A DNA stretch of 64,000 nucleotides, taken from positions 88,585,228-88,649,227 of the forward strand of contig NC_085138.1 in the NCBI RefSeq assembly GCF_035046485.1. The letters are read 5' to 3'. The notes below the pieces were generated by a model, which was given only the letters and a program-made list of their open reading frames with translations, searched no databases and was not told where the DNA came from. Of the stretch, positions 1-9,148 are shown piece after piece. Origin of the DNA: Aedes albopictus. Lineage: Eukaryota > Arthropoda > Insecta > Diptera > Culicidae. Numbering within the stretch: position 1 is the first letter of the stretch; every line of letters begins with the position of its first letter. The position numbers and the translations under genes are program-made.

Positions 1-308
1 ATCGTTGCTCCATCATCCATGAGTAGTGGTACTGTGAACTTGATATTCTCGAACTCAACTTCATGTTTTCTGTCGTGGTTTTCAACTACCTCCAAAGCAT
101 ATTCCAAACTGTCGCATTCCACATATGTGATCCCACGTGATCCGTTGAACTGGAAAGACCTAATCCGTTCCGATGGTATCCTTAGCTTGTTGAAAATCAA
201 ATCCGTTACGACCTCGACTTTTGGTTTCTTCGCAGCTTCCGAGAAATTGACCATAAACGTGTTAATTCGCGTGGTGTTGCTGATTCCTGTGTTGCCTGTG
301 GCAGCCAT
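1..308 (-). CDS. Partial retroelement gag/ORF1-like protein (5' end only)
   Basis: An ORF on the minus strand starts at an ATG at 308-306 (protein begins MAATGNTGISN) and stays open to the window edge, giving about 102 residues. It contains a compact alpha/beta-looking stretch (LRIPSERIRSFQFNGSRG, then YVECDSLEYALEVVEN) that resembles the N-terminal gag/ORF1 proteins common in mosquito non-LTR retrotransposons. The DNA upstream of the ATG (309 to about 440) looks like a 5' leader and has no competing ORF. The element would continue to the left of the window, so its family cannot be settled here. The resemblance is from memory of the family, not from an alignment. Confidence 0.5.
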   Translation of the reverse strand, partial: MAATGNTGISNTTRINTFMVNFSEAAKKPKVEVVTDLIFNKLRIPSERIRSFQFNGSRGITYVECDSLEYALEVVENHDRKHEVEFENIKFTVPLLMDDGAT

Positions 309-549
309 GTTTGTCGTGTTTCGGTGTGTGTTTTGTGTATTCACTATACCTACTACCGAGACCTTCCAATGAAGGTTATCGCTTTTTTTATTCACTACGT
401 AGACCGCCTTTAGAAAACTACGTCCGCACCCGACAACAGCCAAATCGAGACTCTCTGATATTATAGATGAATGATCGATATACTGAAACCCATTTAAGAG
501 ATGTTCAAAAATTGAGTTTCTGCCAGCTTCTCTCAAAACTGGACCATTG

Positions 550-978
550 TGCCCCCTAACCGTTCATTCCTAGGCACGGTAAGCATAAAGCCGCATAACA
601 CCATGAATTAGGGGTCACCTGTTTAGTGGACTTTTACCACTGGATCAGGCGATCCGTAGTGCTGAGTGAGGTCTGCTCGATTTGGAATAAAACGGTGATA
701 GGTTCTATTGGACGCACAATGAGGAGCGCGAATTTCACTTTTTGAAAAGTGGAGCACTCAAGACCATCAAGACTCTCGGATACTACAGCCAGACGGATCC
801 AATTGAGCTCTACGTCGATGCATCTCCAGTCGGACAAGGAGCGGTTCTGATACAATATGACAAGGGCCAGCCAGCCAATTGAGACAACCCCTACCTATAC
901 TACACAGATATCTAGGCTGATCGGGAAAAGAAGTTAACAATAATGGTCAATTTCCAAACGAGCCCGAATAGCCCCAAA
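550..978 (-). repeat. Inverted fragment of a Lian-type 5' end, interrupted
   Basis: Read on the minus strand, 978-874 and 663-550 match the first ~225 bases of the Lian-like element at 3863-4090, including near-identical stretches such as TAAGCATAAAGCCGCATAAC and AGGCTGATCGGGAAAAGAAG. The match is diverged at the outer end (978-935) and tight in the middle. About 210 bases of unrelated Ty3/gypsy-like sequence (about 664-873) sit between the two halves. It is therefore an old 5' piece of a related element in opposite orientation to the intact copy 3 kb away. Confidence 0.7.
709..882 (+). pseudogene. Ty3/gypsy polyprotein fragment (end of RT / start of RNase H)
   Basis: Frame 709-882 reads WTHNEEREFHFLKSG, then LKTIKTLGYY and then PIELYVDASPVGQGAVLIQY before a TGA. 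The F..LK...L and L.VDAS..GQGAVL.Q signatures are those of the region joining reverse transcriptase to RNase H in Ty3/gypsy (Metaviridae) polyproteins. Only about 55 residues remain, and there is no integrase, protease or LTR nearby, so this is a dead fragment. It is embedded within an inverted Lian 5' fragment, and the last residues before the stop come from that flank. Confidence 0.7.
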
Positions 979-1370
979 AAAATCTTTTAAAACAGTCGTT
1001 ACCATTTTAACATCTAAAATAACAACATGTATACATGAAACGCAACACAGAAGAGCATTCCTTATGCAAGTACCCCAAAAACGATAGCCGGAGACCCTTG
1101 AAAAAGGCCAAATCCCTAGGCCGAAACGTCGGGAATGCAGATAAAAATCGTTCTTGATTCGAAGACTGAGAAAGCCATCCCCCTTTCCATCAAGTTTCTA
1201 GTCGTACAACCCTATTCTAATAATAACATTTTTCTTTCTCTATTTCTTTTCAGGTGAGTAATTTGGAAATCTGACACTTTGTGTCTGCCTCTCAAAGAGG
1301 TAAATATGAAAATATAATTTCTTACTGTCCAATACAGGCTACGGTATAAAATCATGCGGTAACATTTCAA

Positions 1371-1575
1371 TTAAGGGTATGCGGTATGGGATTTTTTCAA
1401 AGCGATACGAAACGAAACGATATGTGATATTTCTGATGCGATGCGATACGAAACGAAACGAAATTTAAAAATGTTTCGTGAGATCGATACGAAATCCGAA
1501 TTCACTCGGTATTTTTCGAAACGAAACGAAATTTTCGAAAAAGTTCCGCGGAATTTTGCAGTTATATCAAATTGA
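1371..1575. repeat. CGAAACGAAA-rich repeat with TTAAGGGTATGCGG end
   Basis: Starts TTAAGGGTATGCGGTA and is packed with ACGAAACGAAACGAAATTT and GAAATTTTCG motifs, ending near TTCCGCGGAATTTTG. A second copy lies inverted at about 16570-16764 and ends TACCGCATACCCTTAA. Both outer ends sit on TTAA, which could be a TTAA target, but the opposite terminus is not clear. It is probably a short non-autonomous DNA element. Confidence 0.45.
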
Positions 1576-1709
1576 TCAGGAAATGGATGCTGCGTGTTTG
1601 CACTTTGGTTTTCTACCGGTGGCGTGGCGGTGTTTCCGTTTAGTCTCGTCCCTTAGACTTCATTTGATACAGCGCCATTTATAGGTTTGTTGCTGGGGCT
1701 GCTATTTTC

Positions 1710-1988
1710 CTACACAGATCGAAAAAAAAGTGTAAAATTCTGTGACATATGATGCACATAATTGGAGCGTGGGATATCATAGAAGTTTACATGACATATC
1801 ATGTAAAGTTCATGAAATATCATGTAAACTTCCATTATATGTCATGTAATTCAGCATGACTCTGAGAGTTTACATGACATATAACACAAATTTACATGAT
1901 ATATCATGTAAACCATCATAACATAAAGTTAACATGAGTAAAATGAAGTTTACATGACGTGTAAATCTCATTATTTTTATCTGTGTAG
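1710..1988. mobile_element. MITE with CTACACAGAT inverted ends and ACATGATAT arrays
   Basis: The left end CTACACAGATCGAAAAAAAA and right end TTTTTATCTGTGTAG are inverted repeats about 280 bases apart. The interior holds repeated, partly palindromic units of the type TTTACATGACATATCATG in both orientations. There is no coding potential. Target duplication is not obvious. The internal arrays give strong folding capacity. Confidence 0.6.
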
Positions 1989-2999
1989 CGTTTTTTTACA
2001 ACAAACCCGACATAGGATTTGTCTTCAGTTAGCTAAAAAGCTGAATTAATACATTTATTAGAACAAATATACACATGAAAAACGAAACTACTCACAAATT
2101 CGGTGATCTGATAAGGAAACCTCCTCACAATCGAATTCCAATTCGCATGCAGCTTATGCAGAATGAATGACTAGGGGTATTCAAATATAATAATTTGATA
2201 TGGCTAAAAATTTAAGATACGCAACTTTGCGTAACAAGGGTATTGGATCATTTGGGCCCTGGACCAATTCTGAGCACTTTGAGCTAATTTAGGGAATCCC
2301 ACCAAATGCTGCGAAATCTGACAAAATTAAGAAAATAATTTCATAATTTCATCAGTTTTAAATATTTAAGCATAAGTTGGATAATAACATTTGACAACGT
2401 AAATTAATTTGCGATTCCGAATCCGGCATGAAAAAAGTTTAATGCATTTTTCATTTGATTGTTTCCTGATGTTCCATTTCTTTTGTTAGTTTTCCTATGA
2501 ATTATTCATAACGCATACAAAATTGGTGTTTTCTTTAAAGATGCAGTTAAAAATATGGAGCCACGAAATACACAATGTTGGCCCGCGAAATTTAAGAAAT
2601 TTTGCCGCGAATTTCCATTGTCCCTACCAATAACCATATAGGATAATTTAAATGACTTAAGATCACACCAATGCGTTGCATCATTGATGCTCGAACTACA
2701 AATGAACCACAATCTTCAAACCAACCGTTACCTCCACTAGATTGGGTTTAACTTAATACCCAAATATCCAATGTATAATAGTACAGATAACGAAAGTTCT
2801 ATGCATGACCGTAGAAGGGGGGGGGGGGGTGATTAGGGCACGGGCCTGGTTGTATGCAACCCCAAACGAAAAAATAATTTCCAGAATCATCCCCTGAAGA
2901 AGACTATAATACGAGTCTCCTATTAAACGCTGCCACCCACTTTACGCCCACCGCAATTTCTCAGCTGTCTTACATCCCATCTAGCTGATTTTAGTGCAG
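1989..2999. other. Intergenic, no gene recognised
   Basis: AT-rich sequence with only short ORFs. It contains a run of 13 G at 2817-2829. A stretch at 2921-2952 (CCTATTAAACGCTGCCACCC) recurs inverted near 14755-14800, marking it as part of a dispersed repeat. Confidence 0.5.
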
Positions 3000-3002
3000 T
3001 TA

Positions 3003-3098
3003 GGGCCGATTTCTTCACCTCGGCTTAACTCGTAAGCCAGGCTTACCCATATAGTTAAACCTGGCTTAACGCCTAAGCTAGGGTGAAGAAATAGGCCC
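3003..3098. mobile_element. Very small PIF/Harbinger-type foldback MITE
   Basis: A 96-bp element whose ends, GGGCCGATTTCTTCACC and GGTGAAGAAATAGGCCC, are inverted repeats, with further internal pairing (AGCCAGGCTTA against AACCTGGCTTAA). It is bounded by TTA on both sides (3000-3002 and 3099-3101). A 3-bp TWA target with G-rich GGGCC termini is the usual mark of PIF/Harbinger MITEs. No ORF. Confidence 0.65.
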
Positions 3099-3528
3099 TT
3101 AGTGCTTACTATAGACTACAAAAATCAGAGGGGTGTGTGCAAGACACAACCGCATGACGTAAACTACGTAAAGAAGTTTGTTATGAACGACAAAGGACTA
3201 CTATGCAATTTCTTTGGATCAATAATAGAATTTGTAGTGGCTAATGGTTTTGAAAATTCTTAATTTTAACAATGTAAATTCTACAAGATTTTGGTGGATT
3301 CTGGGGATATGTGTTGGAAATATTTATAATAAAGTTTGAAAGATAAGAAAAGCCTGAAGAAATTCCTTTATAGCTATACACTGTACACAGAAGAAAGTGT
3401 TCTCGCCAGATTCGGTGACACGACCGGATGATAAGACAAGCTGTTGCATTTAGTTTAGGAGTAGTTTTCGAAATTCAGCGGTTTTGACACTTATGTGACC
3501 AGCGTCACTTTGTCAGAAAATCTACCGT

Positions 3529-3862
3529 TTACTCTTTCTGAAAACTGCTCTACAAAGGGCTGTTTGAACAAGAATTTGTTAAAAATATTGCATGTGTCAT
3601 CAATAATTTCGTTGTTCTGCCAGCAAATGTCAGAACAGCGACAATGATAGGCTTTGTAAGAATAATTGGTTTGATAGTCTCAATTTTCAAACACTTGTTA
3701 TGATAAAAAGGAATGCAATAGTGCAAAGGGCGCACTAGAGAAATGTTGCCTTTTCTACGACAAGATGCAGTTTGATTTCCACAGAGTGCTTTTGATGTAG
3801 TTGGTTTCAAATTCTTGGCGGTAGCAACTTTCAGAAAATTGGTGGCCCTCTAAAGAACTGTT
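3529..3862. repeat. Left copy of perfect 334-bp direct repeat flanking the Lian-like element
   Basis: 3529-3862 and 8385-8718 are identical over all 334 bases by eye. The repeat starts TTACTCTTTCTG and ends AAAGAACTGTT. The retroelement sits exactly between them, so this looks like a target-site duplication. The repeat itself belongs to the AAGGGCTG hairpin repeat family seen again at 12.5-14.4 kb. Confidence 0.85.
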
Positions 3863-4437
3863 TTGACGGCTTTTCGGGCCCGTATGAAGTTGATCACCAA
3901 TATCAACTTCTTTTCCCGATCAGCCTAGATAGCTGTGTAGTGTCGGTAGCGGTTAGTTCAACTGGCTAAGAATAGCACTACGGACCGCCTGTTCCAGTGG
4001 TAGGAATCCACTAATCAGGTGACCCCTAATTCATGGTGTTATGCGGCTTTATGCTTACCGTGCCTAGGAATGAATGGCTAGGGGGGTCTAATAAAAACCT
4101 AACCGCAAACGGAGCCTGTGGAGTACCAGGGCACCCTCCACAGTATTTGCCCTTACTGTGCTAACCGGAGCAATAGCGCGGTGGACCTTGTGTTTCTCCG
4201 AGACAATCAGCTGCCCTTCTTCAATCTCATACTTGAGGCTGAATAAGGGCGGGATTATGAAGATGTTATTAATTAGTTTAGATTTTCACCTATATGGTTT
4301 CGCATTATGCGTTTTACACAGTGTATTCTGTGCATCCTCGCCTTTGGCGCACTCAACTCGATACCGATCTGGCTTTATTGTTGCTGTTCTTTTTTGTGCT
4401 GTGATTGTTAAGAGTTTAATCTTGCCTAGTTTGGGTA

Positions 4438-7400
4438 GTGGCTACGGTTAGGATAGCTCAGATCAATCTTCAGCACAAAAGAACAGCAACGATCAATCTT
4501 TGTAGACTTATGCAAAATGGTACAGCCCAAGTGGCGTTAGTCCAAGAACCTTACTTTCGTAAGGGGAATTTCTATTTAGGAAACCTTGTGAATCCGGTGT
4601 TTGCTACTTTCAGTAAAAATGAAATGGCAAACTCACGTGTCATGCCTCGAGCATGTGTGCTTGTCAACAACGCAATCGTTGCCACACTCATCTCTGAACT
4701 AACTACCAGAGATGTATGTGCTATCATAATAGATGTATCTGTTGGAAACCTCAACAGGAAATACGTTTATTGTTCGGTTTATTTACCGCATGATGAACCA
4801 TCCCCTACGGATGCTTTCAAGCAAGTCATTGCATACTGCACTTCAAAAGGCCTTCCGCTAATTGTTGGTAGTGATGCTAATGCTCACCATATAATCTGGG
4901 GCAGCTCAGACATCAATTTGAGAGGCTCCAGTTTGATGGAATACTTGAGTAGTACAGATCTTGGATTACTTAACATAGGCAACCGCCCAACCTTCATGGT
5001 ATCTGCTAGAGAGGAAGTGTTAGACATAACGCTTTGCTCTAGCAGAATTAGTCATGAGCTGACCAATTGGCATGTGTCAGATGAAGAATCTTTATCTGAT
5101 CATCGTTACATCTTGTTTGAACATGTGAATTTTACTTCGCAAACTTTGCGTTTCAGGAATCCCCGGTCAACCAACTGGGATCTCTTTACCAATTTGGTTG
5201 CAGCCAAATTTCATGGATATTCACCATCAATTGACACTCCAAGTGATTTAGATGATGCCGTTGATACTACAACGGCCTTCATCATGGAAGCTTTTGAAGA
5301 AGCATGCCCTCTGCGGTCTGTGAAGACCACAAGAGGAACCCCTTGGTGGAACTCCGATCTGGCGAAGCTCAGGAAACAATGTAGAAAGAGTTGGAACAGA
5401 CGACGTTCGGCTGGATCGGAGGCTTTCAGGTCGGCTCGCAAGGCCTACCAGAAAGCTCTTCGGTCTGCTGAACGATCCGGCTGGAAAAACCTTTGTACAA
5501 ATGTTTCCAGTCTGAGTGAAGCCAGTCGATTGAACAAAATCCTTGCAAAATCTAAGGATTTTCAAGTGAACGAACTTCGTTTGCCAAATGGTGATTTCAC
5601 TTCCTCTGATGAGGAAGTTTTAGAATGTTTATTCAGTACACACTTCCCCGGATGTGTGGATATTACATCTTCGGATGAACCTGATGTCTTTTCTTGTAGT
5701 TATGATTCTTTAGCTTCGGCTCGGAGTATCATAACTTTAGAATCGATTGAATGGGCACTTAATAGCTTTGCTCCTTTCAAATCTCCTGGGGCAGATGGGA
5801 TTTATCCTATTTTGCTTCAGAAGGGATTTGATCATTTCAAACATGTTTTGAAACAACTACTTGTTTGCAGTTTTGCTACAGGGTATATTCCCAAATCCTG
5901 GCGGGATATTACTGTGAAGTTTATTCCGAAAGTGGGTCGCGCGTCGTATGAAGAAGCAAAGAGCTTCAGACCTATCAGTTTGACCTCTTTTCTTCTGAAA
6001 TGCTTAGAACGCATTGTGGATCATCACATCCGTGATGTTTATCTGGCCAATGTGCCTCTTCATGTGAACCAACATGCTTACCAATCTGGAAAGTCCACTG
6101 TGACTCTTTTACACAAAGTTGTTTACGATATCGAGAAGGCATTCGCTCAAAAGCAATCCTGCTTGGGTGTTTTCTTAGATATCGAGGGTGCCTTTGACAA
6201 CGTGCCTTTCGATGCCATATTGGAAGCCGCACGGGGTCATGGTATATCTCCAATGATTTCCAATTGGATTCACCAAATGCTCAAAAACCGACATCTCTTC
6301 TCGACATTGCGTCAAGCGGCGATTAGGAAATTGAGTGTTTGTGGATGCCCCCAAGGGGGAGTCTTATCACCACTTTTATGGAATCTCGTAGCAGATACGC
6401 TATTGAGGCAACTCAATAATAGCGGTTTTCCTACTTATGGTTTTGCCGACGACTACCTAACATTGTTAGTCGGTATGTGCATCAGCACCCTTTTCGACCT
6501 GATGCAAAACGCTCTTCAGGTAGTTGAGGGTTGGTGTCGCCAATATGGCCTATCGGTAAATCCGAGTAAAACATCTATTGTTCTTTTCACGGAAAAGCGA
6601 AACCGTAATGGTGTTCGAACTTTACGTCTCTTTGATTCTGAAATCAATGTGACTGAACAGGTAAAGTACGTTGGAGTCATTCTTGATTCCAAGCTTTCCT
6701 GGACACCTCATGTTGAGTTCAGAATCAAGAAAGCTTGTATGGCCTTCGGGCAATGCCGGCGAACCTTTGGTACAACTTGGGGTCTAAAACCCAAGTATAT
6801 CAAATGGATCTACACAACTGTTGTTCGGCCAATATTGGCCTATGGATGTCTTGTGTGGTGGCAAAAGGGCGAAGTGAGAACGGTCCAATCAAAGTTAGGC
6901 CATCTCCAAAGGATGTGCTTAATGGCGATGTCTGGAGCGTTCTCTTCAACTCCCACGGCAGCGCTCGAAGTTCTCTTTGACGTTGTCCCACTACACATTC
7001 ATCTCAAACAAGAAGCACTTTCTTGCACTTACCGTCTATGGGTACTCGGTTTACTAGAGGAAACTCCTGTGAACCGCAGTTCAACACACACCTCGTTGTT
7101 TCCACTTTTGGTGAATTGGGACAAAGTTGTCCTTGCTCCAAGTGATCTTACAATTGCTTGTAATTTTCCATATAGGACATTTTCCACGAAATTCCCTTCC
7201 CGGGAAGAGTGGACATCTGGTTATCTGGAGAGAAGTATTTCAGACGGCATTGTATGTTACACTGATGGCTCCCTTCTAGAAGGTCGAGCAGGTGCTGGTG
7301 TTTATTCTCGTGAGCTAAGGCTGTATCAGTCTTATTCACTTGGCAGACACTGCACCGTTTTTCAGGCCGAAATCTTTGCTCTTATGTGCGGAGTGCAATC

Positions 7401-8082
7401 AGCACTTCAGCAGCACGTAATGGGCAAAGTAATATACTTCTGTTCAGATAGCCAGGCTGCTATTAAAGCACTTGCTTCGGCCAACTCCAGGTCGAAGATA
7501 GTTATCGCTTGTCGAACTCAAATTGAGGAGCTGAATTCAGCAAACGCTGTTCACCTTGTATGGGTACCTGGCCATTCTTCCATCGCTGGAAATGAATTGG
7601 CTGATGAGTTAGCTCGCACTGGAGCATCACATGACTTCATTGGCCCTGAGCCAGCTATTCCGGTATCCAAGTGTTGGGTGAAGCTTCAGATTGACACCTG
7701 GGCTGCCACTCAGCACAAACAATACTGGAATAGTTTGGAGTCATGTCGTCAAACAAAATTGTATTGTACTGAGCCATCTCTAGGGGTGGCAAAGTATCTA
7801 ACAAATCTGTCAAAGCAGAATTGCAGCATGCTGGTCAAAGCATTGACTGGCCACTGCCGACTCAGTTATCACATGGCGAATATTCAGCAAGCTGATTCAT
7901 TTGCATGTGATAGCTGTGAATCCGATTATGGAACTTCGTATCATTTAATATGTAACTGTCCAGCTTTTGCGCAATTGCGTTTCCGAGTACTCGGGAAACA
8001 CTTATTAAGTGAAACTGACTTCAGAAACCTGAATCTTCAGGACGTTCTGTTGTTCTTGACCCGCTGTGGTAAAGAGCTATAG
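4438..8082 (+). CDS. Retrotransposon polyprotein: AP endonuclease - reverse transcriptase - RNase H
   Basis: A 1214-residue ORF. Residues 1-230 are an apurinic-type endonuclease: RIAQINLQ at the start, catalytic Glu37 in VQEP, D146-A-N148 in GSDANAHH and SDH at 220-222. The reverse transcriptase spans roughly 440-720 with SPGADGI, the palm motif FLDIEGAFD, PQGGVLSPLLWN and the active site F669-A-D-D672. RNase H covers about 935-1060 with D943 (YTDGS), E978 (QAEIFAL), D1004 (CSDSQAA) and late H1046/D1056 (VPGHSS, ELADELA). A Cys/His cluster (CDSC...H...CNC) lies near the C terminus. All catalytic residues are present. The product should nick target DNA and copy element RNA at the break. The start ATG is the first before the conserved endonuclease N terminus. 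No separate gag ORF precedes it, which fits a single-ORF family. Confidence 0.92.
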   Translation: MATVRIAQINLQHKRTATINLCRLMQNGTAQVALVQEPYFRKGNFYLGNLVNPVFATFSKNEMANSRVMPRACVLVNNAIVATLISELTTRDVCAIIIDVSVGNLNRKYVYCSVYLPHDEPSPTDAFKQVIAYCTSKGLPLIVGSDANAHHIIWGSSDINLRGSSLMEYLSSTDLGLLNIGNRPTFMVSAREEVLDITLCSSRISHELTNWHVSDEESLSDHRYILFEHVNFTSQTLRFRNPRSTNWDLFTNLVAAKFHGYSPSIDTPSDLDDAVDTTTAFIMEAFEEACPLRSVKTTRGTPWWNSDLAKLRKQCRKSWNRRRSAGSEAFRSARKAYQKALRSAERSGWKNLCTNVSSLSEASRLNKILAKSKDFQVNELRLPNGDFTSSDEEVLECLFSTHFPGCVDITSSDEPDVFSCSYDSLASARSIITLESIEWALNSFAPFKSPGADGIYPILLQKGFDHFKHVLKQLLVCSFATGYIPKSWRDITVKFIPKVGRASYEEAKSFRPISLTSFLLKCLERIVDHHIRDVYLANVPLHVNQHAYQSGKSTVTLLHKVVYDIEKAFAQKQSCLGVFLDIEGAFDNVPFDAILEAARGHGISPMISNWIHQMLKNRHLFSTLRQAAIRKLSVCGCPQGGVLSPLLWNLVADTLLRQLNNSGFPTYGFADDYLTLLVGMCISTLFDLMQNALQVVEGWCRQYGLSVNPSKTSIVLFTEKRNRNGVRTLRLFDSEINVTEQVKYVGVILDSKLSWTPHVEFRIKKACMAFGQCRRTFGTTWGLKPKYIKWIYTTVVRPILAYGCLVWWQKGEVRTVQSKLGHLQRMCLMAMSGAFSSTPTAALEVLFDVVPLHIHLKQEALSCTYRLWVLGLLEETPVNRSSTHTSLFPLLVNWDKVVLAPSDLTIACNFPYRTFSTKFPSREEWTSGYLERSISDGIVCYTDGSLLEGRAGAGVYSRELRLYQSYSLGRHCTVFQAEIFALMCGVQSALQQHVMGKVIYFCSDSQAAIKALASANSRSKIVIACRTQIEELNSANAVHLVWVPGHSSIAGNELADELARTGASHDFIGPEPAIPVSKCWVKLQIDTWAATQHKQYWNSLESCRQTKLYCTEPSLGVAKYLTNLSKQNCSMLVKALTGHCRLSYHMANIQQADSFACDSCESDYGTSYHLICNCPAFAQLRFRVLGKHLLSETDFRNLNLQDVLLFLTRCGKEL

Positions 8083-8091
8083 GCTCTCTTT

Positions 8092-8204
8092 ACGCTTTAT
8101 GCATTATCACAGTGCCCTTCTCAGGGCGCTGTTCGAACCCATTGTGGCACGCTTATGCGTTATTACAGTGTCCTTTTCAGGACGCTATGTGAACCCATTG
8201 TGGT
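8092..8204 (+). repeat. Two tandem 57-bp units in the retrotransposon 3' region
   Basis: Units at 8092-8148 and 8149-8204 share the pattern ACGCTT-TGC-TTA-CACAGTG, a CCCTT..AAGGG-type stem, then GAACCCATTGTGG. A third unit starts at 8205 and fades out. Each unit can form a small hairpin (GCCCTTCTCAGGGC). They directly follow the stop codon and may help the reverse transcriptase recognise its RNA; that role is inference. Confidence 0.65.
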
Positions 8205-8384
8205 ACGCTTTTGCGAGTATGACGATCCTATTCCCTTACCTGTCCTTTCCCATCTCCTATCCTTTTTCCTTCCCTTCTCCGTCAGGTAAATGATGAATAG
8301 GCTCGTGTTCATGGCGATGGCACAAATTTCCCAAATGGAGGAGAACGTGCCTCTAGAGCCGACCTACTGATACCTGATACCTGA

Positions 8385-8718
8385 TTACTCTTTCTGAAAA
8401 CTGCTCTACAAAGGGCTGTTTGAACAAGAATTTGTTAAAAATATTGCATGTGTCATCAATAATTTCGTTGTTCTGCCAGCAAATGTCAGAACAGCGACAA
8501 TGATAGGCTTTGTAAGAATAATTGGTTTGATAGTCTCAATTTTCAAACACTTGTTATGATAAAAAGGAATGCAATAGTGCAAAGGGCGCACTAGAGAAAT
8601 GTTGCCTTTTCTACGACAAGATGCAGTTTGATTTCCACAGAGTGCTTTTGATGTAGTTGGTTTCAAATTCTTGGCGGTAGCAACTTTCAGAAAATTGGTG
8701 GCCCTCTAAAGAACTGTT
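8385..8718. repeat. Right copy of perfect 334-bp direct repeat
   Basis: Identical to 3529-3862. The junction with the element is the tandem tail ending CTGATACCTGA followed by TTACTC. To its right (8719 onward) the sequence continues as the hairpin repeat family, so the retroelement landed inside that family. Confidence 0.85.
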
Positions 8719-9148
8719 CGAACCAATTTTACAGGAAATTGAGCTCCTATGCGACAAAACATGGTTAAATTTCCGCGCCGCGCTTTTGATGCAATTGATT
8801 TTAAATTCTCGGTGGTTTCGACACTTTTACAATGCACACCAAATGCTTTCGAATAATTATCTCATTGAATATTTGCATAATTTGGATAAATCATGCAAAT
8901 TTTTAGGCAAAATTGTAAAGATTTACGAATTTTGCGAAGACTTACACACATTGAAATATGGCAACACTGAGTACTACATTTCATCAAAATGAAATTTTCT
9001 TCATCATGTGAGAAGAAGAAAATGTTTTCGAAATTGCCAATCAACTGGCACAGTTCAAACAAATTTGTATTGAATAGCGCTCACAGTGATTGACACTTGT
9101 GTCCCGGGATTTCGTCCTAAGAAAATTATTCTTTCAATCTTGTGGGAC
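8719..9148. repeat. Member of hairpin repeat family, left of hAT-like insertion
   Basis: This stretch (for example ACCAAATGCTTTCGAATAAT and TGAAATATGGCAACACTGAG) matches 13350-13750 with small gaps. It runs to TGTGGGAC at 9141-9148, where a hAT-like element interrupts it; the family sequence resumes at 12460 with TGTGGGACATTTTCG. No gene seen. Confidence 0.6.

Larger units (their letters stand above)
3863..8384 (+). mobile_element. Full-length Lian-like (LOA clade) non-LTR retrotransposon
   Basis: The element is 4522 bp between the two copies of the 334-bp direct repeat. It has a 575-bp 5' leader, one long ORF with endonuclease, reverse transcriptase and RNase H, and a 300-bp 3' region. The 3' end is a short tandem repeat (TGATACC units, 8368-8384) instead of poly(A). 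Lian elements of Aedes aegypti are known as roughly 4.6-kb single-ORF elements, so length and layout fit. The uninterrupted ORF and identical flanks indicate a recent insertion that may still be competent. Naming as Lian is from layout and family knowledge; a library comparison would settle it. Confidence 0.8.

Noticed and set aside
3550..3810. 86-codon minus-strand ORF repeated identically at 8406-8666
   Set aside because: Identity is explained by the 334-bp direct repeat around the retrotransposon; the frame has no recognisable domain.
5211..6253. Antisense ORFs within the retrotransposon
   Set aside because: Shadows of the polyprotein frame with no independent features.
8066..8293. 75-codon ORF after the retrotransposon stop
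   Set aside because: Runs through the tandem 57-bp 3' repeats; not a second element ORF.
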